13,385 nt of DNA from Chloroflexota bacterium (lineage in GTDB: Bacteria > Chloroflexota > Dehalococcoidia > Dehalococcoidales > RBG-16-60-22): assembly GCA_016190585.1 (NCBI GenBank), contig JACPQH010000059.1, forward strand, positions 1-13,385, in the 5' to 3' direction. The notes below the pieces were generated by a model. That model made no database searches. It had not been told where the DNA came from and worked only from the letters and a program-made list of their open reading frames with translations. Below are positions 1 through 6,879 of the stretch, one piece after another. The translations under genes were made by a program, and so were the position numbers. Each line of letters opens with the position of its first letter. Position 1 is the stretch's first letter.

Positions 1-1
1 G

Positions 2-529
2 CCCAAGCCGCACACCCCCTTCCAGTGGGTCGCCCAGGAGACCGAGGCGCGCCTCAACGAGAAGCAGGCGGTTCTTAAAAAGGGCCTGCTGCGCAAGGGC
101 ATCCGTCTCTCCTGGCAGGACACCCGTGTCAGCCTCCTCGAGGCGGCGCTGTCACGGGGGGACCGGCGCCTGGGCCAGGTCATCTACGACGCCTGGAAGC
201 TCGGCAGCACCTTCGAAGCCTGGAGCGAGCGGTTCCGATTTGACCTCTGGCAACAGGCCTTCGCCGGGGCGGGCCTCGATCCCGCCTTTTACGCCGGGCG
301 GCTGCGCAGCCTGGACGAGCCTCTTCCCTGGGCGCACATCGATACCGGCGTCAGCCCGGCCTTCCTCAAGCGGGAGTTCTGCCTGGCCGAGGAAGGCAGG
401 CGCACCGGCGACTGCCGTTACGTGGCCTGCAACGTCTGCGGGCTGCAAGGCGCCCAGCCGGCTTGCCGGGAGAAGCTTGCCGGGCAGCGAGACCGGGCGT
501 CAAAGGGACAGAGCGCGGCGGGAACATAG
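2..529 (+). CDS. B12-binding radical SAM protein, TIGR03960 type (3' end only)
   Basis: The open frame runs in from the window edge and ends at TAG 527-529, giving the last 175 residues of a larger protein. The visible part lacks the B12-binding domain and the radical SAM cluster. It matches the C-terminal region of the TIGR03960 family: an opening PKPHTPFQW stretch, a 'PWAHIDTGVSPAFLKRE' stretch, and a terminal Cys-rich tail with 'GDCRYVACNVCG'. Family members typically have DC-x(4)-C-x(2)-CG-x-C here; in this protein the last Cys is displaced (GLQGAQPAC), a small deviation. The function of the family is not established; related genes often sit beside a DUF2344 partner, which is not visible here. 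It converges on plsY with 22 bp between the stops. Family assignment is from recalled motifs. Confidence 0.78.
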   Translation, partial: PKPHTPFQWVAQETEARLNEKQAVLKKGLLRKGIRLSWQDTRVSLLEAALSRGDRRLGQVIYDAWKLGSTFEAWSERFRFDLWQQAFAGAGLDPAFYAGRLRSLDEPLPWAHIDTGVSPAFLKREFCLAEEGRRTGDCRYVACNVCGLQGAQPACREKLAGQRDRASKGQSAAGT

Positions 530-551
530 CTCCGCCGGCGGGCGGCTGGAC

Positions 552-1184
552 TTACCTTTTTTCGCCGCGCCAGAAAGGACGGTGCCTCTTGAAGACAAAC
601 GCCCGCCAGCTACCGGTTCGGGACAGGTCATCCCTGATTGCCCGCACGTTCCTCAAAACCAGGAACACCGCCAGCACCAGGGGGTAGATTATGTAGCTTG
701 CCTCACGCCCGGACGCCCAGATGATGACCGGGAGCAGGGCCAGGCCGGCACCCACCGCCAGTCCCGAGCTCCAGGTGAAGAGAAAAACCGCCAGCACCAC
801 CACAAAGCTGAGGCCGAACTCCGCCGGCGTGACGGCCAGCAGGACGCCCAGCGTGGTGGCGGCGCCCCGGCCGCCGCGAAAGCGAAGGAACACCGGCCAG
901 TTATGGCCGGCGACCGCGGCCATCCCGGCGGCGAACACGAAGACGCCCGGCGCGGCCAGGAGCCGCGCCGCCACGACCGCCAGGGACCCCTTCGCCATGT
1001 CGAGCAGCAGAACGGTTAATCCCGGCGCCACCCCGATCTCGCGCACGGTATTCATGGCGCCCACGTTGCGCGTTCCTACCTGCCGGATATCGATGCCCCT
1101 GGCAAAACGACCGATAATAAAGGCAAAGGGAATCGCGCCCAGCAGGTAGCCGATGATGACCGCCGTAACGCCCGTAACGATCAT
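552..1184 (-). CDS. plsY: Acyl-phosphate:glycerol-3-phosphate acyltransferase PlsY
   Basis: Integral membrane enzyme that moves an acyl group from acyl-phosphate to glycerol-3-phosphate, the first step of phospholipid synthesis. The 210-residue length is normal. The three cytoplasmic-loop motifs are visible: GTRNVGAMNT at residues 37-46 (usual form SGNxGATN, so somewhat divergent), GHNWPVFLRFRGGRGAAT at about 94-111 (glycerol-phosphate site), and the LRN-x-RAIRDDL segment near 180. Several hydrophobic helices lie between them. It is the last gene of a three-gene operon, starting 6 nt after the degV stop (cta at 1191-1193). There is no strong Shine-Dalgarno, only GGGG close to the ATG, so translational coupling is likely. 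The divergent first motif suggests it could be a second plsY paralogue in the genome, which cannot be judged from this window. Confidence 0.9.
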   Translation of the reverse strand: MIVTGVTAVIIGYLLGAIPFAFIIGRFARGIDIRQVGTRNVGAMNTVREIGVAPGLTVLLLDMAKGSLAVVAARLLAAPGVFVFAAGMAAVAGHNWPVFLRFRGGRGAATTLGVLLAVTPAEFGLSFVVVLAVFLFTWSSGLAVGAGLALLPVIIWASGREASYIIYPLVLAVFLVLRNVRAIRDDLSRTGSWRAFVFKRHRPFWRGEKR

Positions 1185-1190
1185 ACCCCG

Positions 1191-2042
1191 CTAAACGGAC
1201 GGGCCCTGGTCTTGCCGCAGCGCCACGATAAGCGCCCCGGGCCCCATGTGAACCCCGAGCACCGGCCCCACGGTCGCCAGGTGGATGCGGCCGGCGGGCA
1301 CTACCGCGCTTATCCGGTCGACCAGTTCCCGGGCCTCGTCCGGGGTGGTGTTATAGACCACGGCGGCTTCCTGCACGCCGGGAGTGTTCTCGACGAAGCT
1401 GAACAGGCGGTCGATGCCCCGGGCGCGGCTTCTCACCTGGCCGGCCGGCACGGTCTCCCCTTCCTCCAGTGTCAGCAGGGGTTTCACGCTCAGCACCGTG
1501 CCCAGCAAGGTCTTGGCCTTACCGATGCGCCCGCCCCGGGCGACATATTTCAGGGTATCGAGCAGGCCCAGCAGATGGATATTCTTAACGCCGTTTCTTG
1601 TTTTGTCGACGGCTTCCTGGAACGCCGCGCCGTTTTTCGCCAATCTTGCCGCCCCCAGCACCAGCAAGCCCAGTCCCATGGTCAGCGTCAGCGAGTCGAT
1701 AACTTCCACGGGCGGGCCTACGCTGGCGATATCGCGGCCGCGAAGCGCCGAATTAACCGTACCGCTCAGCTTACCCGATATATGGATGGAAATGATACCG
1801 TCGGCGCCCCGTGAAAGCTCCCTGTAGACCGCGGCAAAATCCTGCGGGCTGGGCTGGGTGGTGCTGGGGTGAACGGCATCCTCCCGGAGCTTGCGATAAA
1901 ACTCCTCCTCACTGATATCCACGCGGTCGCGGTAGACCTCGGCGCCGAAGAGCACGTAGAGCGGTACCACGGTTATGCCCAGGTCCTTTGCCAGCTTTTC
2001 GGGAAGGTCGGCGCTGCTGTCGGTGACCACTTTCAAAACCAT
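1191..2042 (-). CDS. DegV family fatty-acid-binding protein (FakB-like)
   Basis: DegV proteins bind a single fatty acid and, as FakB, present its carboxylate to the kinase FakA for phosphorylation. The 283-residue length is typical. The N-terminal strand and fatty-acid head-group loop TDSSADLP is at residues 7-14, and the second conserved loop HPSTTQPSP is at 58-66. A C-terminal GVHMGPGAL segment carries the conserved His near the end of the protein. A good Shine-Dalgarno (GGAGG, 7 nt before the ATG) supports the start. The gene sits 29 nt downstream of fakA and 6 nt upstream of plsY, so its partner enzyme and the enzyme that consumes the product flank it. Chain-length or saturation preference cannot be read from sequence. 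Confidence 0.92.
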   Translation of the reverse strand: MVLKVVTDSSADLPEKLAKDLGITVVPLYVLFGAEVYRDRVDISEEEFYRKLREDAVHPSTTQPSPQDFAAVYRELSRGADGIISIHISGKLSGTVNSALRGRDIASVGPPVEVIDSLTLTMGLGLLVLGAARLAKNGAAFQEAVDKTRNGVKNIHLLGLLDTLKYVARGGRIGKAKTLLGTVLSVKPLLTLEEGETVPAGQVRSRARGIDRLFSFVENTPGVQEAAVVYNTTPDEARELVDRISAVVPAGRIHLATVGPVLGVHMGPGALIVALRQDQGPSV

Positions 2043-2071
2043 CTTTCCGCCTCCACTGCCTAGAGCCGCCG

Positions 2072-3712
2072 CTATTCGACTGACGCGATGTAGTGATAGT
2101 TCGGCTGGCCGCCGTTGACGACTTCCACCTGGAGACCGGGGTGTTCCCGCCGCAGTTTTTCGCTGAACTCGGAAGCCTCGGCCGGCGCGGCATCAGCGCC
2201 GTAATACAGGGTGACGATTTCCGCCGCCTCCAGGTCCAGCTTCGCCAGCGCCGCCCCCAGCGCCTCCACGGGGCCCGCCCCGGAAGCCGCCAGTTGGCCG
2301 TCGATGAAGGCGATGCCCTCGTTCTCTTTCACCTCGACGTCCCCCAGCTTCACCGAGCGGGTGGCGCGCGTCGCTTCGACGGTCGTCACCCGGGCGGCCG
2401 CCTCGGCCATCTGTTTTTCATTAGCCTCCAGGCCGGCCTGATAGTCCAGCGCGAGAAGCGCCGACACTCCCTGCGGGACCGTCTTCGCCGGCAGGATCCT
2501 GACCTGTTTTTTGGTTAGCGCCGGGAGCTGGTTGGCGGTGGCGATGATATTCTTGTCATTGGGCAAGACGATCACCCTGTCGGAAGGCGCCGCCTCCACC
2601 GCCTGCAAAAGGTCCCTGGTGCTGGGATTCATGGTCTTGCCGCCGGGAACGACGATGGTGGTCCCCAGGCTCTTGAAGACATCGGTCATGCCGCTCCCCG
2701 AAGCCACCGCCACCACGGCGATGTCCGCCGCCGGCAGCCTCTCCCTCTGCATCTTCAAGAAGTCCTGGTATTGCTCGTCCATATTGCGGATGCTGATCTG
2801 GTGCAGCGTTCCCAGCTTCACGGCAAAGTGAAGAACGGGGCCGGGGTCGGAGGCGTGGATATGCACCTTGACCGTCGCCTCGTCGCCGACGACGATGATG
2901 TTCCGGCCCCACGCGTTGATAGCATCCTTGATCTTGTCCGGGTTCAGGCCGGTCCCGGTCAGGATGAATTCCGTCGAGTAGCCGAAGGGCTCTTCCGGGG
3001 GCTTCAGCATGGGCGGAGCGCCGGCGGATATTTCGGCCACGATTATCTGCGGTTTGCGCGTTTTCATCTGGTCGGCTTCACCCTTGAGGTAGCGGAGCGC
3101 GCCGTCCAGGATGGTGTACAGACCCTGACCACCGGCATCCACGACTCCGGACTCTTTTAGCACCGGGAGCAGGTTAGGCGTGTTCGCCACCGATTCCCGG
3201 GCGGCGTTCACCGCGGCCTCCAGGACCGCGATGATGTCGGTCTCCCCGCCTTCGACCCGCTTGCCGGTGGCTCCGGCGGCATCCTTCATCACCGTCAGGA
3301 TGGTGCCCTCCACCGGGTTGACCAGCCCCTGGTACGCCTTCCGCGACCCCCGCGCGAGCGCCTCGGCCAGGAGAGCGGCGCCGGCTTCTGCCTTGCCCTC
3401 CCACTGCTGTGCTATGCCTAAGAATATCTGTGACAGGATGACGCCGCTGTTGCCCCGGGCGCCCATCAGGGCCCCTTTGGCCATGGCCTTCGCCACCGCG
3501 GCAATGGTCCGGTCAGCGGCGCGGCCCGCCGCTTCCACGGTGGAGCGCATGGTGAGCAGCATGTTGGCGCCGGTATCGCCGTCAGGCACCGGGAAGACGT
3601 TAAGAGCATCGATCTCGTGGGCGCTCTTCTCCAGCCATTCGGTGGCACTGGCGAACATCTGCATCAGGTCTTGACCGCTAAGGGTGCTGACCCGGCCCTT
3701 AACTGCGCTCAT
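2072..3712 (-). CDS. fakA: Fatty acid kinase catalytic subunit FakA (DAK2/YloV family)
   Basis: Cytosolic kinase that phosphorylates FakB-bound fatty acid with ATP to give acyl-phosphate. Full length at 546 residues. The N-terminal DhaL/DAK2 domain carries the nucleotide-metal motif NVFPVPDGDTG at residues 38-48, whose Asp residues bind magnesium, and MGARGNSGVILSQI further on. The middle region includes the conserved GYSTEFIL and GDEATVKVHIH segments. The C-terminal part is the DegV-like domain, with VPGGKTMNPST and VLPNDKNI, and ends in the family-typical YHYIASVE. The upstream Shine-Dalgarno is only a weak GAGG about 10 nt before the ATG. It heads the operon fakA-degV-plsY. A long gene-poor region upstream (3713-4233) presumably holds the promoter, but no convincing -35/-10 pair was found. 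Confidence 0.93.
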   Translation of the reverse strand: MSAVKGRVSTLSGQDLMQMFASATEWLEKSAHEIDALNVFPVPDGDTGANMLLTMRSTVEAAGRAADRTIAAVAKAMAKGALMGARGNSGVILSQIFLGIAQQWEGKAEAGAALLAEALARGSRKAYQGLVNPVEGTILTVMKDAAGATGKRVEGGETDIIAVLEAAVNAARESVANTPNLLPVLKESGVVDAGGQGLYTILDGALRYLKGEADQMKTRKPQIIVAEISAGAPPMLKPPEEPFGYSTEFILTGTGLNPDKIKDAINAWGRNIIVVGDEATVKVHIHASDPGPVLHFAVKLGTLHQISIRNMDEQYQDFLKMQRERLPAADIAVVAVASGSGMTDVFKSLGTTIVVPGGKTMNPSTRDLLQAVEAAPSDRVIVLPNDKNIIATANQLPALTKKQVRILPAKTVPQGVSALLALDYQAGLEANEKQMAEAAARVTTVEATRATRSVKLGDVEVKENEGIAFIDGQLAASGAGPVEALGAALAKLDLEAAEIVTLYYGADAAPAEASEFSEKLRREHPGLQVEVVNGGQPNYHYIASVE

Positions 3713-4233
3713 CGAGATAAAGCCTCATCGTCCCTGACACGGCGCCAGTCTCATGTTTCCCCGTGCATGGCGCCGACCTCGTCCCAGTAAATTTAAACAC
3801 AGACGGAGTAACGCAAACATCGGTAGCCTTACCTAATTTGCCCCTATAACCCGTTATTTGTCCCCAAGGACTACCTAAGTCAAACCGCGTGCCGCGCGCG
3901 TACCCGGCCTTGCCGCCCGTGGGCTGCCCCCTCACCGGTTTTATGTAAGCAGGTTTAGCGCGGAAAATCGTTCAGTTAACACCAAGAGTTGCTCGTGAAT
4001 GCCTACTGATAAATACAGATACCGGCGGATGTAAACTTTGGTGTCGCGAGTTAAAATAGGGAACTCTGCCTTTGGCGCAAACGGCAAGGATGATTCACGT
4101 AATACCGGCAATATTGGTCGGCCGTTATCCCGGCCGGATGAATCCGGCGTTTCCCATGTATTGAAATACGCGGCTAGCTGCGGTACTTGAACAGGGTCGA
4201 ACCCATTCGGCGTTTTAGGGGGTGTGCTCGATT
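3713..4233. other. 521-bp gene-poor intergenic region between divergent operons
   Basis: This stretch separates the start of fakA (minus) from the small Cys/His gene (plus). It is less GC-rich than its surroundings, with several AT-rich runs (around 3790-3800, 4010-4016 and 4050-4056). No ORF with recognisable protein features was found; a 78-codon minus frame at 3699-3935 has no family resemblance. Visible structure: a loose inverted repeat ACACCAA (3979-3985) with TTGGTGT (4038-4044), and the 7-2-7 dyad at 4133-4148 listed separately. No tRNA or known structured RNA was recognised. It probably contains the two divergent promoters, which could not be placed with confidence. Confidence 0.6.
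4133..4148. promoter_or_regulatory. Perfect 7-2-7 inverted repeat, possible operator
   Basis: GCCGGAT-GA-ATCCGGC is a perfect dyad of two 7-bp arms and a 2-bp centre. It ends 85 bp upstream of the small Cys/His gene that is translationally coupled to a NarL-family regulator. NarL-family dimers are known to bind inverted heptamers spaced by 2 bp (7-2-7), although the NarL heptamer sequence itself differs. Autoregulation is an inference. Confidence 0.4.
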
Positions 4234-4422
4234 ATGAGAACAAGTGAAGCTGATTGCGTCCATTTCTGGAAGCTCGGCCAGCCGGTCAAAGGGATTTGCC
4301 GCGGGATATGCAAGCTCTGCGGTGCGGAGCGGGACTTCCCCAGCGCCTGGGACAAGGAGTTCCGGAGTCCGGGCTCCAGGCCCCCGGTGAGCAAGTTGAA
4401 AGGCGTTAACGCCCTGTATTGA
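4234..4422 (+). CDS. Small Cys/His-rich protein, putative zinc-binding
   Basis: A 62-residue protein of unknown function. Candidate metal ligands are C8 and H10 at the N-terminus and the knuckle C26-K-L-C29, with C22 an extra. The segment CHxW-like region followed by RGICKLCGAERDF resembles small zinc-finger-like proteins that I recall from Chloroflexota, some beside response regulators; this is from memory and unverified. The start is taken as ATG 4234, about 11 nt after the purine-rich AGGGGG at 4217-4222; an in-frame GTG at 4222 lies within that ribosome site and is less likely. The TGA stop overlaps the ATG of the downstream response regulator by 1 nt (4420-4424), so the two are translationally coupled and probably work together. 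Confidence 0.7.
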   Translation: MRTSEADCVHFWKLGQPVKGICRGICKLCGAERDFPSAWDKEFRSPGSRPPVSKLKGVNALY

Positions 4423-5090
4423 TGAAGGACCCCGGCAGAAAGATACGGGTGCTGGTAGCCGACGACCACCCGGCGCTGCGGGAGGGGTTGAGCCGCCTGC
4501 TGGGTGACGAGACCGACATGGAAGTCGTCGGGGTGGCCGGGGAGGGCGGCGAGACGGTCCGGCTGGCCCGGCAGTCGAGTCCCGACGTCATCATCATGGA
4601 TATCGCCATGCCCGGGCTGAGCGGGATCGAAGCCGCCAAGCAGATAAAAGAGACAAGCCCGGACACCGCTATCCTGATGATGACGGCTTATGACTACGAG
4701 TCGTACATCCTGGCCTCCCTGCGGGCCGGCGCGGCGGGCTACCTGCTCAAGGATACCTCCCTGCGGGACGTCGTTAACGCGGTCCGCATGGTGTTTAACG
4801 GCGAATCGGTGTTCGCGCTCAAGGCGACGAGCAAGCTCCTGCGCCGCCTGGACCCCCAGGGCAGCCAGGACCGGGGCACCCCCGATCTCCAGAGCCGCGA
4901 GCTCGAGATTTTGCGGCTGGCGGCCCGGGGCATCAGCAACCGGGAGATCGCGCTGAAGCTGGAAATCAGCGAGCGCACGGTGCAGACCCACCTGGTCAAT
5001 ATCTTCCGCAAGCTCAAGGTCGGCTCCCGAACGGAAGCGGTACTGCGCGCCTTGCGCCTGGGCTGGCTGACGGCCGAGGACCTGCCCTGA
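4422..5090 (+). CDS. NarL/FixJ-family response regulator
   Basis: Two-domain transcription regulator of 222 residues. The receiver domain (about 7-125) has the acidic pair D14-D15, phospho-acceptor D60 in IIMDIAMPG, the switch T88 and the conserved K110 in GYLLKD, so it should be phosphorylatable. A linker leads to a C-terminal LuxR-type helix-turn-helix (about 155-215) with the typical ELEILRLAARGISNREIA and ISERTVQTHLVNIFRKL segments. ATG 4422 is preferred over the in-frame TTG 4419, because it overlaps the preceding stop in a coupled TGATG. No histidine kinase is present in the window, so the partner kinase must lie elsewhere. Targets are unknown; the 7-2-7 dyad upstream of the operon is a candidate site. 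Confidence 0.92.
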   Translation: MKDPGRKIRVLVADDHPALREGLSRLLGDETDMEVVGVAGEGGETVRLARQSSPDVIIMDIAMPGLSGIEAAKQIKETSPDTAILMMTAYDYESYILASLRAGAAGYLLKDTSLRDVVNAVRMVFNGESVFALKATSKLLRRLDPQGSQDRGTPDLQSRELEILRLAARGISNREIALKLEISERTVQTHLVNIFRKLKVGSRTEAVLRALRLGWLTAEDLP

Positions 5091-5139
5091 TAAAAGACCC
5101 GCCGGCAGCCTCTTGCCCGGTTCCTCCCTGACCAAAGTA

Positions 5140-5167
5140 CCCCTAACCTCGGGGGCTTCTTTTCGTT
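5140..5167 (+). terminator. Weak intrinsic terminator candidate after the response regulator
   Basis: A short CCCC (5140-5143) / GGGG (5151-5154) stem with a 7-nt loop is followed by a T-rich run, CTTCTTTTCGTTTT. It lies about 50 nt after the regulator stop and before the next ribosome site. The stem is short, so efficiency is doubtful. Confidence 0.35.
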
Positions 5168-5536
5168 TTACCAGACGTGGAAAGAAAAGCAAGGAGGGAC
5201 CACATGAAAATCACGGGCATCCTGTTGATCGCGGCCGTACTGGCCTCCATGCTGGTAGGATGTACGCCAGCCGCGACCACGCCGGCCACGGGCGGCCCGA
5301 CGCCGCCGCCGGCTGTTTCCCCGACCTCTCCCGCCGCCAGCCCGACCCCGAAGGCGAGCCCGACCGCGGGACCCTCGCCCACCATCACCGTTCCCGTCCC
5401 CTCGCCGGCCCCGGCGGCATTTGGCGGCATCGAGCTGAGGGTTACCGACGCCCCGCCGGAAGAGACCGTAACCAGCATCAACATCACCGTCGCCAGGGCC
5501 TTCGTGCACATGGCCACCCCCGAAGAGCTGCAGTCC

Positions 5537-5608
5537 TCCTCCGACAACCTGACACCGGCAAGCTCGGATAATCAGACGCCGGCCGGCTCGGACAATCTCA
5601 CCGGGACA
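5537..5608 (+). repeat. Three tandem 24-bp in-frame repeats in the DUF4382 gene
   Basis: Units at 5537-5560, 5561-5584 and 5585-5608 encode SSDNLTPA, SSDNQTPA and GSDNLTGT. They form an 8-residue repeat just before the premature TAG, in what should be a surface loop of the domain. The third unit is the most diverged. Confidence 0.75.
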
Positions 5609-5890
5609 AAGCCGGAGGCCTAGACGGAGCTGCCCCTGAAGATGACCACGTTCGACCTGCTCAAGATCAAGGGGCTGGAGGAAGTCCTGGCCGCCGACAA
5701 CATCACGGCCGGCAAATACACCCAGGTCCGGCTGGTCATCGACAAGGTCGAGGTAGGACTGGATAACGGGCCGGCCGAGGCGGCCACCCTGCCCAGCAAC
5801 GAGCTGAAGTTCGTTCACCCGTTCGAGATCGAGGCGGGCAAGACTACCATCCTGCTGCTCGATTTCGACGCCGAAAAATCGGTGGGCTTC

Positions 5891-6040
5891 CAGCTCGGGC
5901 GGGACGCGCTGGTCGACTGGTTCACCGTTGCCCTGGCGCTGGGCACGCTCCTGGTGTTGCTCCGGCTGAGGGTAAACTCGGCCTGGCTGGTACTGGCGGG
6001 CGGGCTGGTCGGGGTGGCCTACGCGACCTTCACAGGATAG
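5891..6040 (+). pseudogene. Chromate transporter (ChrA) C-terminal remnant
   Basis: About 49 codons at the end of the broken DUF4382 frame read LGRDALVDWFTVALAL, then a hydrophobic LLVLL, then RVNSAWLVLAGGLVGVAY, and stop at TAG 6038-6040. The arrangement of a polar LGRxALVDW entry, a hydrophobic helix, an RxRVNxAWLVLGG turn and a last short helix is what I recall for the C-terminus of ChrA family permeases. Nothing else of ChrA is present, and it has no start of its own. The boundary with DUF4382 is near 5885-5893. Assignment is from memory of the family. Confidence 0.55.
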
Positions 6041-6045
6041 CGGCG

Positions 6046-6153
6046 TCAGTACTTGGGCAGCAGGACATTCGGGAACCAAGTGGCCAGCGCGGGGAAGGCC
6101 GTAAGCAAGCCCAGCATGAGAAGCAGGATGGCGACGAAGATGCCGGAGGCTTG
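6046..6153 (-). pseudogene. Probable TRAP transporter large permease (DctM) C-terminal remnant
   Basis: On the minus strand a 35-codon stretch ending in TGA (tca at 6046-6048) reads ASGIFVAILLLMLGLL, then TAFPALATWFPNVLLPKY. A hydrophobic helix followed by FPxxATWLPxxL is the usual end of DctM-type TRAP permeases. The frame stays open to about 6260 upstream, but that part (for example RYLSDLYSGVSQRANSY) resembles nothing known and includes the promoter of the next gene on the other strand. The similarity is short, so confidence is moderate. Its stop lies 5 bp from the stop of the ChrA-like tail on the opposite strand. Confidence 0.45.
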
Positions 6154-6232
6154 AATGCAGCAGGCCGCCGGGTATGAGTTCGCCCGCTGTGAGACGCCGG
6201 AATAGAGGTCTGACAAATACCTGAGAAACACG

Positions 6233-6261
6233 TTGACAAAAGACCTGACGGGGTTTAGCAT
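6233..6261 (+). promoter_or_regulatory. Sigma-70-type promoter for the zinc-ribbon gene
   Basis: A perfect TTGACA (6233-6238), a 17-bp spacer and TAGCAT (6256-6261, 4 of 6 to TATAAT) stand about 30 bp upstream of ATG 6292. The spacing would give a short leader that contains the strong AAGGAGG ribosome site at 6279-6285. Confidence 0.6.
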
Positions 6262-6291
6262 AGGAGAAACCTCAGGTGAAGGAGGGCGGTC

Positions 6292-6498
6292 ATGCTTTTT
6301 AAAATAAAATGCCCGGCCTGCGCCGAAGAAGGCAGCTTCTCGCTGGTTGACCAGGGCTACACCGGCCCGTACCGCTGCTGGAAGTGCAAGGCGCTCTTCG
6401 AGGTCACCCTGGCCCACGGGCGGCTTGAGTCCGCCAGGCCCATGAGCGCCGCGGAACTGGAGAGTCTCGAAAACGCCAAAAAGGCCAAATACCGATAA
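6292..6498 (+). CDS. Small zinc-ribbon protein
   Basis: A 68-residue protein whose N-terminal half is a zinc ribbon: CPAC at residues 7-10 and CWKC at 29-32, separated by a short beta-rich segment (GSFSLVDQGYTGPYR). The C-terminal half is charged and probably helical (SAAELESLENAKKAKYR). The fold points to nucleic-acid or protein binding, but no function is known to me. The ATG follows AAGGAGG with 6 nt spacing and a good promoter lies upstream, so this is a real expressed gene. It is followed 53 bp later by the tautomerase gene in the same direction, and the two may share a transcript. Confidence 0.8.
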   Translation: MLFKIKCPACAEEGSFSLVDQGYTGPYRCWKCKALFEVTLAHGRLESARPMSAAELESLENAKKAKYR

Positions 6499-6551
6499 AT
6501 CTCTGGGGATTCGCCCGCCACAATCTGCGCCGCTTTATTTAGGAGGTTTGA

Positions 6552-6737
6552 ATGCCCACCGTGATCGTTGAGATGTTCGAAGGCCGGACCGTCGAGCAGA
6601 AACGCCAGCTCGTCGACGGCATCACGCAGTCGTTTGTCAAGATAGGCACACCCGGCGAGGCCGTGCACGTCATCATGCACGAGCTTTCCCGCCAGAACTA
6701 CTCTACCGGCGGCAAGCTGGCCTCGGACAAGACCTAG
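6552..6737 (+). CDS. 4-oxalocrotonate tautomerase-like protein
   Basis: A 61-residue tautomerase-superfamily protein. After removal of Met the N-terminal Pro1, the catalytic base of the family, is exposed (PTVIVEMFEGR). Arg11 of the classical enzyme is conserved, as is the C-terminal hairpin (STGGKLASD versus the family GIGGELAS). The position of Arg39, which binds and activates the keto-acid substrate in 4-oxalocrotonate tautomerase, is His here (AVHVIMHE), and Phe50 is Tyr. The enzyme therefore probably acts on a different substrate or only as a promiscuous tautomerase. The AGGAGG at 6541-6546 supports the start. No aromatic meta-cleavage genes are nearby. It would normally be a homohexamer. 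Confidence 0.87.
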   Translation: MPTVIVEMFEGRTVEQKRQLVDGITQSFVKIGTPGEAVHVIMHELSRQNYSTGGKLASDKT

Positions 6738-6879
6738 TACCTGCTTTCATTCTCGGCCTTACAGTATCTCCTCGCCCTTGTGGGAAAGGACCCGAAGCCG
6801 GTTGGAAAGGGGCAGGGGAGAGGCCACAATCGGGATTTTAGTAGCAAGGACAACACGGTCAGCCGGCCGGCGGGCGATA

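Larger units (their letters stand above)
5204..6040 (+). pseudogene. DUF4382 lipoprotein gene, interrupted by in-frame TAG and fused to a ChrA tail
   Basis: ATG 5204 follows a strong AAGGAGG site (5191-5197). Residues 1-20 form a lipoprotein signal with lipobox LVGC (C20 lipidated), then a Pro/Thr/Ser-rich linker (about 22-72). The DUF4382 domain begins with GGIELRVTDAPP at about 74. The frame stops at TAG 5621-5623 after 139 codons, but the same frame continues with TELPLKMTTFDLLKIKGLEE and GKYTQVRLVIDKVEV, the second half of DUF4382. A Trp commonly precedes such a segment in this family, so TGG to TAG is a simple explanation. After LLDFDAEKSV (about 5884) DUF4382 similarity ends. The last ~50 codons (LGRDALVDWFTVALAL, RVNSAWLVLAGG) look like the C-terminal helix of a chromate transporter. 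The truncated 139-residue lipoprotein could still be made but would lack half its domain. Confidence 0.75.

Noticed and set aside
530..551. GC-rich CCGCCGGCGGGCGG as a terminator between the first gene and plsY
   Set aside because: No T-run follows it directly on either strand; the nearest T-run is inside plsY.
126..1019. 297-codon plus-strand frame over the radical SAM end and plsY
   Set aside because: It crosses two convergent genes in the wrong frame and has low-complexity Arg/Ala/Gly composition.
3699..3935. 78-codon minus frame upstream of fakA
   Set aside because: No family resemblance, poor start context and overlap with the fakA start; probably chance.
4188..4204. tRNA T-arm-like GGGTCGAACCC
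   Set aside because: The loop is 3 nt instead of 7, and no acceptor, D or anticodon arms can be formed around it.
5621..5623. TAG as a recoded sense codon (for example pyrrolysine)
   Set aside because: Several genes here (fakA, degV, the tautomerase, both radical SAM genes and the B12 subunit) use TAG as their normal stop, and the gene's 3' end is also damaged, so a nonsense mutation is simpler.
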